Shown: piece by piece, positions 1 through 11,896 of the stretch
Numbering within the stretch: position 1 is the stretch's first letter
How the letters are laid out: each line of letters starts with the position of its first letter
NCBI RefSeq assembly: GCF_026212465.1
Contig: NC_080050.1
Location: 28,652,070-28,716,069 of the forward strand
DNA length: 64,000 bases
Direction of reading: 5' to 3'
Source of the DNA: Amaranthus tricolor
Lineage: Eukaryota; Streptophyta; Magnoliopsida; Caryophyllales; Amaranthaceae
Program-made: the position numbers and the translations under genes
The notes under the pieces: generated by a model
The model's database searches: none
Told to the model about the DNA's origin: nothing
The model's input: the letters and a program-made list of their open reading frames with translations, nothing else

Positions 1-697
1 AAATAAAAAATTTCATAAGTTAAGGGGATTGGAGCATGTCATCGTAACATACCAACTTTTTCTTGCTTTGTAGCGCTACGCTGTTGTGGCCAATTCGTTA
101 AAATCAGTTTAAATGTTTCGAAACTAAAAACAGAATATGAAGCCAGTAAAAGTAGTTTCCTTTTTTTTTTTTTAACATGTTCACAATAACTGGTTAGTTT
201 TAAATTCATCATACAACCTAATTAATCAAACATAAACTTTAAAATCAAAGTTAAAATGATAGTTATGCCCTTACAAAATCACCTTCTTTTTAAGCAAATA
301 ACAAAATCTGAAAGTAATGGTCATGTTTTTTCTTGGCTATTGCTGAAAATTGTGGTCAATTGTTTGAAATGGTAAGTAGTGTGTATTGATATCATTTAGC
401 ATCTGGTCAAGTGATAGTTATGGTTGTTTGTTGCTCAATACTCTTTCTTTCTCGCTTTTACCTGGTTTACTTTTGATTTCTAGCTTAAACCTTCATCCTT
501 TTTGTCAAGTTCCAAGTTCATTTTTTAGCTGCGCGCTAGAGTGTCTGGATTTATATTCCTCCTTTTGATATTCTGATTATCTTCTATACCATCTTTTTCT
601 TGCAGAATTTTATTTGATGTTTAAATTGGTTATCAGTGACATTCGTTTGACAAAACTGAATTCGCTCTACACACTGGAGCTGGTTCCATATTGAGGA
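1..697. other. Upstream region of the phosphoesterase gene
   Basis: This is AT-rich non-coding DNA with a T-run near 160-173. A pyrimidine-rich stretch ending in TTGCAG at about 599-604 could be the acceptor of a 5' UTR intron, which would place any first UTR exon upstream or outside the window. I see no supported coding exon here. Confidence 0.5.
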
Positions 698-3600
698 ATG
701 GGCTCTAACAGGTCGGCGGTTGGTTTACTGGATACAATTAAAATGGAAAGCTTCAGGACTATACTTCCTCATACTTATCCTTATCCACATGAGCATTCCC
801 GCCATGCTATCACTGCAGTTGTTCTGGGATGCCTTTTTTTCATATCATTTGATAATATGAATACCTTCATACAAGGGTTAGACAGTAACATAAAGTGGTG
901 GTCTATGTATTTCTGTCTGTTTGGATTCTTCTATTTTTTCTCATCGCCATTTATTGGAAAGACAATTAAGCCAAGTTATTCGAATTTTAGTAAGTGGTGA
1001 GTACTATGTACATTCTGTAAATGTATCTTACAAATATTTGATGTATAACTGTCCACAATTAACTTGTAGACCTTGGGCTGATTATTTAGGTATATTGGCT
1101 GGATTTTAGTGGCTGCTGTATACCATCTCCCAAGTTTTCAATCAATGGGAGTTGATCTCAGGATGAACCTCTCTTTATTCATAACAATCTATATATCATC
1201 CATATTGTTTCTTCTTGTTTTTCATCTGGTTTTTTATTTCCTTTGGTTTTTTGGTCTTGTTGCCCGTGTGGCTGGCAAAAGGCCTGAGATATGGACCATT
1301 CTTCAAAATTGTGCTGTAAGTTTGGCAGACTCCTTGAGTACTTTTTATACATTTGCCATTTTTTGCTTCATTTTATGGTATTAATTCATTCAATTTTGTG
1401 CTTTGTAGGTAATTAGTGTTGCCTGCTGTGTATTCTATAGTCACTGTGGAAATCGAGCCATTGTGAAAGAGAGAAAGAACTCTAGTTGGTTCTCCTTTTT
1501 GAAGAAGGAGGAGAGGAACACATGGCTTGCAAAGTTTTTGCAAATGAACGAATTGAAAGACCAAGTGTGCTCTTCTTGGTTTGCTCCTGTTGGTTCCGCA
1601 AGTGATTATCCTTTATTGTCAAAGTGGGTGATTTATGGTGAGGTATGTGAACATAGTTCGTTTTTGTTAAATTTTCTTATATCATACAACGGTTGTTGGC
1701 TTATTTTTTTTCCAATTGTAGCTAGCATGCAGTGGCACATGTGCAGAATCACCGGATGAAATTTCCCCTATATATTCCTTGTGGGCCACCTTTATAGGCC
1801 TCTACATAGCTAATTATGTAGTTGAAAGGTCAACTGGGTGAGTAAATACTTCACTATTCCCAATGAGTTACAATTTTGTTGAAGATATTGAAGCCTTAGA
1901 AATGTGTTATTTCGGCTGCGAAAAATGGAGGATCTTGATGTAGATTCCATAATTATATTTTGTTTGATATTCAATGATTTCTCAATTTCCAGTCTTAATG
2001 TGCCTCTATTTCATTAATTTTGCTCAACAGATGGGCTCTTACTCACCCTTTGTCGGTTAAAGAATATGAGAAATTGAAGAAGAAGCAGATGAAGCCTGAG
2101 TTCCTTGATATGGTCCCTTGGTATTCAGGGTATAAGTCATCACCTTCTTTTTCGTTTAGTTTACTGAACACCCTCGTGTCCTTCTGTTTGGTTGGAGAGG
2201 GTTTGGTGAATATTTTTCCTGACAGAATGGGCTTTCATTGAAATTGATTTTGAACACCCTGTTGTATTTCAGGACGTCAGCCGATTTATTTAAAACTGTT
2301 TTTGACCTTTTGGTGTCTGTGACCGTGTTCCTTGGGCGCTTTGACATGCGTATGATGCAGGTAAATATTTTAAGTTTATGACCCAAAATTGGTCCTTTTC
2401 CTCAACTTACATTGCTGTTTAATACATTTTTGCGCATGACCAAACCAGTTTTTGGTTTTTATTTTAAAAATCCGCTCTCCCTTATGCCTCACATGACCCA
2501 CCAATCTTATTAGTTCCAACTTGGTCTCTTTAACTACTATAAATCTACAGTGTGTCTTGAAAATAATAATGGCTGTTCAAAGAAAAGAGGAAAGAGAGAG
2601 ACAGGGCTAGCTTTGTCTTACTTTCAACTACTCATGCATTGCTTATATGTAATTGCATATGACACGTGCGCGATGAGTCTTAATAACACATTTATGCACT
2701 ACTACTCTTGTTAAATTTTTCTATGGAGTGCTTTCCAAACTCTTTGTTTTGCAAGGCTTTTGAGTTTTCTGTTATTCTTTCTGCTAAACTTTTTGATTCT
2801 AATGATCCCCTACTGTAAACTAGCTATTTGTTTTTGGCCAGAACTGTTCTTCGTATCCTTTCCACTCTGACTTTGACTTGAACAAGATGATGATCCTTTA
2901 GTGGAATTTTGCAGATCATCTGTATTGTATGTGATTGCTTATGATATATGACTTGTAATTTTTAAATTTATGCATTTCTCTCTTTTACAATTTTCCTGAG
3001 TGCTTTCGAAACTCCTTGTAAGGCTTTCGAATTCACAAATGTAACAATATATGCCCCAACACTTAACACGTACATGCAATGATGTAAATCATCCCCTTTA
3101 CTTTTAATTGGACCCGTAACTTATTCCCATTGTGCAATTAACCACTGATATAAATTTTGGGCTAAATATATTACAAACTGGTCCATCTTATCCGATTATA
3201 ATAGTGACAAAAAAATTATTTCTTTACATTTAAAAAGTTGAACTTAGTATGATGGATTTATAAATGTTTGTATTTGATTTATATAGATATAGATAGTGCT
3301 TCTCATATCTTTCTTTTCCTCTTTATTTGTAAGTTTATATAAGCCTTCTCTTTATTCTTGCTAAACTTCTAGTTTATTGAAGAACCCATGTACATATGTT
3401 TTTCTATCAAAAAACTCCAGTTTTATTTTTCTTAAATATATATCAAATTGTGAATTCAAGTATGCAATTTTCTTTGTTTTATAATGACCACTTCACCACT
3501 CTTAACTGAAATATTTATTAGTTTGTGCAATTTCCTTCCAAGTCTTCTTGCTTAAGTTTAATTCATCTAAGGTACAAAGAAGGGGTTCATTTCTTGAATA

Positions 3601-6600
3601 ATCTCTAAAGGGAACTAATATCTTGTTCTCTTAGTCTATTCCTTGGAGATTTTTAGTTTCTACATTTCTGAAACTGGATGACCATATGAGAGTTGATAAC
3701 AACAATGCGAAAACCTTAATCCCAAAAGATTATGGTCGAATACATGAACCAATAAAATAAGTCCTAGTGTTGAGTCTTATGTTTGAATATTGTTATTGTT
3801 TTTGACTATCTAGCATTTGAAGCATGATTAGCATAGTATTTTACTACTAATTTCTGTAAACAATATTTTTATTCTCTACTCATACTTGTTTCTTCAACAC
3901 GAACCAAATCCTGACCTTCATTATGCATTACTTGTTGACTTTTTTTAGTTTATATAACTGATCCCATATTTCAGGATTGATGCTTTTGGCATTATTGTTG
4001 TTGCTACTAAGTTCGGAAGAATATGAATTTTGGCCGAAAACAATCCTCTGCGTAATGTGAAGCTCTAATTTGCTGAAGATTATGTTTTATTTGGCTTATT
4101 TTCTTATTGGGTTGTATTTTCTTGTTCAACCCTTCCATGCCTTTTTCAATATGGGAAAACTTTTCGTACCAAAACACCTCTTCGTTCTTTTGTTCTGGTC
4201 CCAGCCACTTCCACATTTTGATGTTGAGTAAATCTTGTATGAGATCGTTTGAGCCCAAATTCAAAAATGAGCATTTTAATATCCAAAAGTAATGTTATGA
4301 ATAATTTAGTTGGACTTTTTAGCCCAATTTGGAATTTTCTTACAGTAAGACCGTCTTAAATGAGAATTTGTCTGAGAATTACTAAGATGCACCCATATCT
4401 CTCTAGGTGGCCCCATTTAATTTGATTTTGTCCCCCACTTACATTTCTTTCTTCGAAATGTATGTAGCAAATAAGGACAAAAGAAAATAAACTAAGGAAA
4501 TGTATCCTAATATGATTTGTTTTAATATGCAATAATAAGCAAAAAAGTTCACGTTCATAGTGTAGATACGTTTCTAATTTTTTACTAGGCAATATTTAAG
4601 CAAATAAAATGGTGTCCTGTGAAATTTAATTTTTTGAGATATGTTATTTCAATGTAACATTATTTTTGATTCATTTACTTCCCGTTTTTTCTTTTTTAAT
4701 GGGAATTATCTCTTATTAAATTGCAAATTTCACTCAATTTATTAAGAGGTTGATGCATTTGTCATAAAATGATTACTCCACTGACCTTATGGGTTTGTTC
4801 CTAAACCCTGATAATGACAGTTTCTCATTTAGTATGTCACTATTAGAGGCAAACTCATGAAAACAGAGGGAATATTGATTAATTGGTAGTAGAATGAAAA
4901 ATCCTGATTACAATTGACAAGGAATCTTAAATATGGTTGTCACACAGGACAAAGGTCAGAAGGTTCTAAGATGAACTTGTCTGAAAATAACAAATTGACT
5001 TGTTATTTGAAGTGAAAAGTTATTGGTTGTTGCTGTCGCTGCCTGTGCTTATGTTTAACGCTGGTTTTCAATATTAGGCCGCAATGAACACATTTCAAGA
5101 CACAGAGAAAGGGGATCCTCTCTATGATCATTTTAAGGAAAAGGATGAGTTTTGGTTTGACTTCATGGCAGATACTGGTGATGGGGGGAACTCATCATAT
5201 ACTGTTGCACGATTACTTGCTCAACCTAAACTTCTTCTGAAAGATGGTGACATTGTGAAAACTCTTCCCCGTGGAAACTTATTGCTTATTGGAGGAGATC
5301 TCGCGTAAGTTCACATATGTTTATTAGTGTTTTGTGCTCATGTAATAATCTATAGTCATGCTAAATTGGCTATGTATATGCAATTACTCATATGCCAAGT
5401 GATTCCCACTTAAAAGAGGGGTTTGGAGTATTATGTATGAAATCTTACCTTTGTAATAACAAGAAGGTTGTTTTCAATTATCTCATTGTCTATGTGCATG
5501 CCATTATTTAATTACTCCCTCCAATTTTATTTGTTCTTCCCATTTTGAATACGAGAAGGAATCAAGGAGAGCAATAATGAGAGATAAGATATTAATTATT
5601 GATTGAAATAATTAATAATTATTGTTACGTAAAATCATAGAAAATAATAAAGGGTTTTGGTAAAAACTGAAAAAAGAGGAGTTATAATGAGGTAGGGTAC
5701 CACTAATAGGATAAAATCAAGTAAACATTGGAGGTTAAAAACGTAAATATGTGATGCTCTTACAGTAATATGTGTTAAGGTAAATAATTATTTTTGTCCA
5801 AAAAGACCAAAGAGTACTTCACTATAGTATCATTCTACTTCAATATGTTTAATCTATTTTGTTGTAGAGTTAGATTGGTCTGTTTGATGAAATTTTTGTG
5901 GAGCAGTTGGGACCTTGTCTTGTTTAACCAAGCATCTTAGATTATTAAACTCCTTTAGGTATTTTTTGTTTGGATCCTCACGCTTGTAGCCTTTTCCTTA
6001 CTTTAGCCTCTTGCAAACCAAACTGTGGCAGTGGTAGTTGTTTAAAACGGTTGGCTAGATGCTGAATACAATTTACATTCAGTCTGCATATTTTTGATAC
6101 TAAATTTCCTTTTAATTTTGACCACTGGTAAAATATCTTTCTTAGGAAGATCGACATATGAATTTTCTGCACTTTTCCACCACCATTGGGAAGTTTGATA
6201 TATTAATAGCTTAATTTTACAGATATCCTAATCCATCTGAATTCACGTACGAGAGGCGCTTCTTTCGACCCTTTGAATATGCACTCCAGCCTCCTTCTTG
6301 GTATAAAGAAGAGCTTATCGCGGTTAAAAAGCCAGAGCTGCCCAGTGGTGTGCCTGATTTGAAGCATTATGATGGACCGCAATGTTTTATCATTCCTGGA
6401 AATCATGGTTTGTTCTGATGGCTGTTGGGAGCGACTTTTCTATTTTGATAGAGCTCTCATAAATAGCTTATATTTTCCAAAGAAAACTTGGAATGATTTT
6501 TCTAGATTTCAAATACTTTTGTGGGGACGATGTCATTCCTAGTTTTCTTACCATCCAGATGTTTACCTGATTAGTTTTCAAGATAGCTAGGTAATACTTT

Positions 6601-9600
6601 CCAGTTCTTCTATTACAGACTGGTTTGATGGATTAAACACTTTCATGAGATACATATGCCATAAGAGTTGGTTTGGTGGATGGTTGATGCCTCAGAAAAA
6701 GAGTTACTTTGCGTTGCAGCTTCCTAAAGGATGGTGGGTATTTGGTCTTGATCTAGCACTTCATGGCGATATTGATGTTTATCAGTTCAAGTTTTTTTCA
6801 GAGCTAATTAAGGACAAGGTACTTAACTGTTATTTGGTAATTGTTTTACGTTTTCAGTATCGTCTTTTGAATTGGAAAGTTTACCTAAACTTAATGTGCA
6901 TTAGGCGTAACTCATCATATTAAAAATTGAAGTTTCTACAACTCAGCGGTTATTCAAGGAGTTTGAGTCATTATTAATGAGATTTTCAACAGGATATTTT
7001 ACTTGACTTTTTAAATATGAAGAAAACTGTTAATAATAGTACAGGGTCGTCTGTGAGTGCCCTAGGCTGTGCTATGTCAATGGTTTAGTACTTTAGTTTG
7101 ATATTAATAGTGGGAGAGATATTGATTAAATTTAGATAGTGGGAGAGATATTGATACAAGGGTTTTAATTTGATTGAAGCTGTACTCATTGATCACTTAA
7201 AATAAGAGGTTGTAACCTGTAAGATAGTTAAATTAGGTCACTTACCAACTTAGTAAACTAAGCTTGAAACAGGGTTCACTTGCTTGCTTGGGATTGTTTT
7301 CACCCCTTATTAAACTTAAAGGTTGTATTTGAGGCACTCTCAATCTCAAAAGAAAATTTTCCTTGGCTGCAACTCATTTCGATATGTCCAATAAACTTTA
7401 ATTTCCTTCGGTTGTTAACATGTCTTCATATTACTATATAAATTAACAATTGTCATTTGGAGACTACCTATAAATCAACTATGTTCTTTTTTTGTTTCTT
7501 TAATTATGATAATACTCAATCCGTCTTGAGTTTTTGTTTGATTGTTGTTTGTCCTTCCTCTTTCAATTAATTTAGGTAGGAGATAGTGACTCTGTAATTA
7601 TAATGACTCATGAACCAAATTGGCTTTTGGACTGGTATTGGAACCATTCTTCTGGAAAGAATGTGGCACACCTGATCCGTGACCATTTGAAGGGAAGGTG
7701 CAAGCTTCGTATGGCTGGTGATTTGCATCATTATATGAGACATTCTTATGTCCCATCTGACAAACCTATTTATGTTCACCATCTACTTGTAAATGGTTGT
7801 GGTGGGGCTTTTTTGCACCCCACTCACATCTTCAGTAATTTTAGGAAATTTTATGGAACCCCATATGAGATGAAGGCTGCATATCCTTCGTGTGAAGATT
7901 CTAGCAAGGTAGGACAAGAAACCGGTAATTCTCTTCTTTTTTTTTTCCTCTTGTTTTTACTCATAATTCCTCTCAAGTCTTAAGTGGTGTGCTTTTAACA
8001 CTTTGACAGATAGCTTTAGGAAATATACTGAAATTCAGGAAGAAGAACTGGCAATTTGACTTTATTGGTGGAATCATCTATTTTGTTCTAGCCTTTTCAA
8101 TGTTTCCACAGGTAACTATGAACTATTACCCTTGTTTAGCGTGCTTATGAATGGAAGTTTTGGATATGATTTTGCTGCGATATTGTGCTCATTTTACTAT
8201 TTAGTCTAAATATCTTATTGGATCCTGATTTCCTTCAAACTTAGAAGCTACATTGTTTCCTTATTGCTAAAACTTGTGGTTAGTTGTATTATTCAGGCTT
8301 GATTCTGATGACTGTATTATTCTTATTTAGTGTCAGCTTAATCATATCTTGCGAGAAGATTCATTTTCTGGTCATTTGCGAAGTTTCTTTACCATGGTCT
8401 TGAATTGTTTATCGTACGTGCTGGAACACTCTTACGTGTCTTTTTTAGGGACACTGCTGTTGTTGATAACTGCAATATCTTTTGTCCCACCAAAATTCTC
8501 ACGTAAGAGGCGGGTAGTCATAGGAATCCTACATGTATCAGCACATGTTTCTGCTGCTCTGGTCTTAATGTTGCTGTTGGAGCTGGGTGTTGAGATGTGT
8601 ATCCGGCATAAGCTTCTAGCCACATCTGGTAGGGTTCATCATCTACTGCTCCTAAATCTTTAATTAATTGAATCTGTTTCTACATACTTTATTTTAACGA
8701 ACTCTGCATCACTGATGAATTATAAATATGTTTAGAGTAGCGATCCTTTTTTTCAGCTTTGAATCACTAAATAACCTTGTGGTTGATATGCTGTAAATGG
8801 CACTGCTGTTTTTGTTTAGTTAGATTATGCCTGGTTATGTTTAATGTGTAAAATTCTCTATTTCAGGCTATCACACTTTATACGAGTGGTACAGACAAAT
8901 GGAGAGAGAGCACTTTCCTGATCCGACTGGCCTTAGAGCGCGTATTGAGCAATGGACCTTTGGTCTTTATCCAGCATGCATTAAATATTTGATGTTTGCC
9001 TTTGATATTCCCGAGGTACATTACTTAAAACTGGAGGTGTTCATTTGGGTCATCGGGTTGATTTCGGGTTAGATGTTTCGAGTCGGTTTAAAATCAAATT
9101 TTTTAAAGTGGGGTTAAATAAGGTTCGGTTATAAGGTCGGGTTATCGGGTCTGTTTTGAACGCCTCTACTTATAACTGTTAAATATGAATGGCTCCTTTA
9201 TTTTATAAGTTTATTTGAGTAGCTCACCTAAATTCTTAGAAAATGTAGGTAATGGCTGTCACGAGGAGCAACATTTGCAAGAACGGGATACAGTCGCTGT
9301 CTAGAGTTTATGCTGCAGTGTACTATGCCTCTGTTTTCCTGTATTATTGGGTGTTCTCAACCCCAGTTGTGTCTTTGATATTTGGGAGTTATTTGTATGT
9401 TTGCATCAATTGGCTTCACATTCATTTTGATGAAGCGTTTTCCTCTTTGCGTATTGCAAACTACAAGTCGTTTACTCGTTTTCACATCAACAGTAATGGT
9501 GACTTGGAAGTCTTTACTCTAGCCGTTGATAAGGTACGCAACTTTTTTCCAGTGATTATGGAACTTGAATTTTGTTTGACCGGGGATTGGGGAGGGGAAG

Positions 9601-10485
9601 ACTACCATGCCTTCCATGCAGCGATCTCTTCTTGGAATTACATTGTTATAGGCCGCCATGACTTTCTATTTTCAGAATTTTGATTCTCTTGCTTGTGCAT
9701 TGCTCCAAGTTTGTTACATACTCCCTCAGTCATCTGAGTTTGCTACAATTTCTATTTTTGTCCATCATACTTAATTTGTTACATTTCTTTTCATGGAAAA
9801 GATTTTCACCACTTTTTTTGATTCTCATATACACATTTTGTTCCTTACTTTTGATATCATCCACACAATTCAAGGTTTTTTTTAATCTTTTTCTTATATC
9901 AACACAACTAGTCTTATATACTTGTGTTTGTCCCCTTGGTAGCAAACTCAAGGGGACAAATGAGTATAGTCTAGCTATTTCACTTTCACTGCTTAAGTAT
10001 GCAAACTCAGTTTCTTGTATTGGAGGCTCACTTTTTTTTTCTTTTTTTTTTTCCTATATGATATATCTTGTGCCCATCCCAAATCGGTAGCAAACTTGGT
10101 ATCTTGTATTGGAGGCTCATTTTTATTTCCTATATAGTATTTCTTGTCCTTTTTAATTTTTAGCTTATCCAAATACAGAGGGACAATACCGAGGAATCCT
10201 GTATTTTTGCAGGTTGCAAAGAAATGGAAGTTAGATCCAAAATGGGACAGGGAACCAAAACAACCCGAGGAATTAAGTTATCATAGGAAACACCCCAGCA
10301 AATGGACTGCTGCTACAAAGCACCAGGATCCGTTGTCCACTGTTCGAATCGTAGACCAATTTGTAATCCAGAAGACTGAAACTGCCGACTTGCTCAACAA
10401 TGGACCACTACGAAGGACTGAAACTGCTGATATTGTCAACGGACCACTTCAGACTTCTGTGCTGACTTCTTTAGGACTTTGGTAA
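698..10485 (+). CDS. Multipass membrane protein with calcineurin-like metallophosphoesterase domain
   Basis: Fifteen exons join in frame into 1037 residues: 698-996, 1090-1315, 1409-1642, 1722-1837, 2031-2129, 2273-2360, 5078-5304, 6223-6407, 6619-6818, 7576-7908, 8010-8111, 8331-8628, 8867-9015, 9249-9533 and 10213-10485. Seen: hydrophobic segments at about 32-160; then a central domain with DTGDG (386-390), GGDLAY (426-431), GNHD (489-492), MTHEPNW (568-574) and GDLHHY (606-611); then more hydrophobic segments from about 685 to 910 and a polar tail. These are the ordered metal-binding motifs of calcineurin-like phosphoesterases, so a di-metal phosphoesterase held in an endomembrane is inferred. 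The substrate is unknown. The last motif has Asp where the usual GHxH has its first His. Intron 6 (2361-5077) is unusually long and holds repeat debris. The 698 ATG precedes the first hydrophobic segment and is the likely start. It resembles an uncharacterised family of large plant proteins that I recall. Confidence 0.9.
3690..4005. repeat. RTE-LINE 3'-end-like fragments in intron 6
   Basis: At about 3699-3765 there is AACAACAATGC, then a stretch resembling CCTTAATCCCAAAAGATTATGG, interrupted here into shorter matches, then a segment ending near CATGAACC. This matches the antisense 3' terminus of plant RTE-type LINEs, which end in TTG repeats. A sense-like counterpart, with TTTTGGCATTATTGTTGTTG, lies near 3979-4000. 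Neither has coding sequence. The assignment rests on recall of the repeat family. Confidence 0.45.
5514..5818. mobile_element. Stowaway-like MITE, degraded right end
   Basis: The left side begins TA then CTCCCTCCAATTTTATTTG, a typical Stowaway-like terminus. The right side, about 5790-5817, reads as a weak inverted counterpart (GTCCAAAAAGACCAAAGAGTA). The element lies in intron 7 of the phosphoesterase gene. The right boundary is uncertain. Confidence 0.45.
9032..9168. mobile_element. Small hAT-like MITE (137 bp) in intron 13
   Basis: The flanks are CTTAAAAC (9024-9031) and CTTATAAC (9169-9176), an 8-bp target duplication with one mismatch. The element begins TGGAGGTGTTCA, and its far end read in reverse begins TAGAGGCGTTCA, giving a short imperfect terminal inverted repeat. 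The interior is rich in CGGGT motifs and has no ORF. An 8-bp duplication with such ends fits the hAT superfamily. It sits inside the 233-bp intron between exons 13 and 14 and leaves the splice sites intact. Confidence 0.65.
9721..9964. mobile_element. Stowaway-like MITE (244 bp) in intron 14
   Basis: The element is bounded by TA dinucleotides (9719-9720 and 9965-9966). The left end is CTCCCTCAGTCATCTGAGTT, followed by TGCTAC. The right end in reverse is CTCATTTGTCCCCTTGAGTT, followed by TGCTAC, so the terminal inverted repeats match clearly in their inner half. There is no coding sequence. The same inner motif recurs in the MITEs at 17.75 kb and 61.1 kb. Confidence 0.7.
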
Positions 10486-11896
10486 TGACATATGTAGATT
10501 TTATACTAAGAAACAAAGTGTAGAACTACTTACAGGTACAAAGTTAGGAGTCGGGGGGGGAAGATGTCGGAAAATAGGAAATTCTCTCCCTGCTCTTTTT
10601 CTGTATATATGTTTCGTAGAGCAATGAAATCGCTAGTTTTCACGATATGCTAACTGCTCTTACACAATTACATGGAGCGTAACGTGTTCAGGATGCTACA
10701 GAAATCTATCAAGAAGCTGCTTATAATTGTTTTCCCATTTGGTTGGGTCCACAGACTTCACTAAGATTTAATGTTTATTGTTGATTTAAGCACTATGTCT
10801 ATTTTGCTTTAAGATTGCTATTGATAGTGATATTTTCCCCTTATGATATATCCTTAGTCAGTAACAATTTCAAAGGGACAAAGGTAGTATACAGTTTCGA
10901 TTTAAGGCTATATCCTCTGATCTCATACATTTACATAAAATTTCGTGTTTTGGATTGTATGTTGTAGCTATCTTAATAAATGTAGCCCAAGTTTTAAAAG
11001 ATTTTGTTCATATCTTCATACTTATTGAAGTAGTGTTTCTGAGTAGACATGAAACGGATTAAGCTGGTTTAAATCATGTTGACATGATAAACGCAGATTA
11101 GTTTAGAATTTTGATTTTCAGCCCGATTGATGATTTGATACAAATTTGATTTTCATAATTTATATGAAAATTAATTTTCGTGAACGATAAGAAGAATCTC
11201 TTACAAGCAAAAGAAGGAAAGAAAATATAGCAATCAATTAGTGATAATAAATTAACTGAATAAGTTGATTAGGATTATGAGGCGCCACATAATAATAAGA
11301 GCATGTGATAAGACAATATTTAACAAAGCTCTTTAGAAGATGCTAAATATGTAGCCAAAAAAATAGTATCGCTTAATCCATATTTTTGCATATAATATAT
11401 AATATTCACACAATCTAATATTATTTGAGATTTTCACAAAAGCTGATGAATTTAAGCTTTATTAGAAATATTATTATTAATATTGTAGAAGATTATTTAG
11501 GAGGATAATTTCGGAAAATATTTGCTATAGCTCTTATAGGCTAAAAATCTAGCGATAGTCCATCACCAACATCAAATATATTTCTTTTATCTTTATTAAT
11601 GAAATTCGATTTTAATTTATGTTACCATTTCATATAACTTATACCGACTAAACTAGTTGACATTCATTTTAAATAATCTATCTATATTTATTATGTCCGT
11701 ACACAAAATAATAATAATAAAAATTAATACTACACAATCCCTTTAATTTTCCATTAAAAAATGACCTAATCGAATTTTTCATAGGTCTTTTTCAAAAAAA
11801 AATAAAAAATAAAATTAGAGGCCTTTCCTAATCAACCCCCAAATATTGATGATGGCTTAAGTATGAACTGAACTCCTTACTCCATCCTGGTAAAAA
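10486..11896. other. Intergenic: 3' UTR of phosphoesterase gene and heme oxygenase upstream region
   Basis: The first part, about 10486-10640, contains TGTATATATG and AATGAAAT and is probably the 3' UTR with weak polyadenylation elements. The remainder is AT-rich non-coding DNA. It includes the promoter side of the heme oxygenase gene, where no clear TATA box can be placed. No gene was seen. Confidence 0.5.

Noticed and set aside
2650..3035. Possible diverged tandem duplication in intron 6 (CTTTCCAAACTC / CTTTCGAAACTCC blocks)
   Set aside because: Similarity is limited to one short block and could be chance in AT-rich DNA. It needs a dot-plot.
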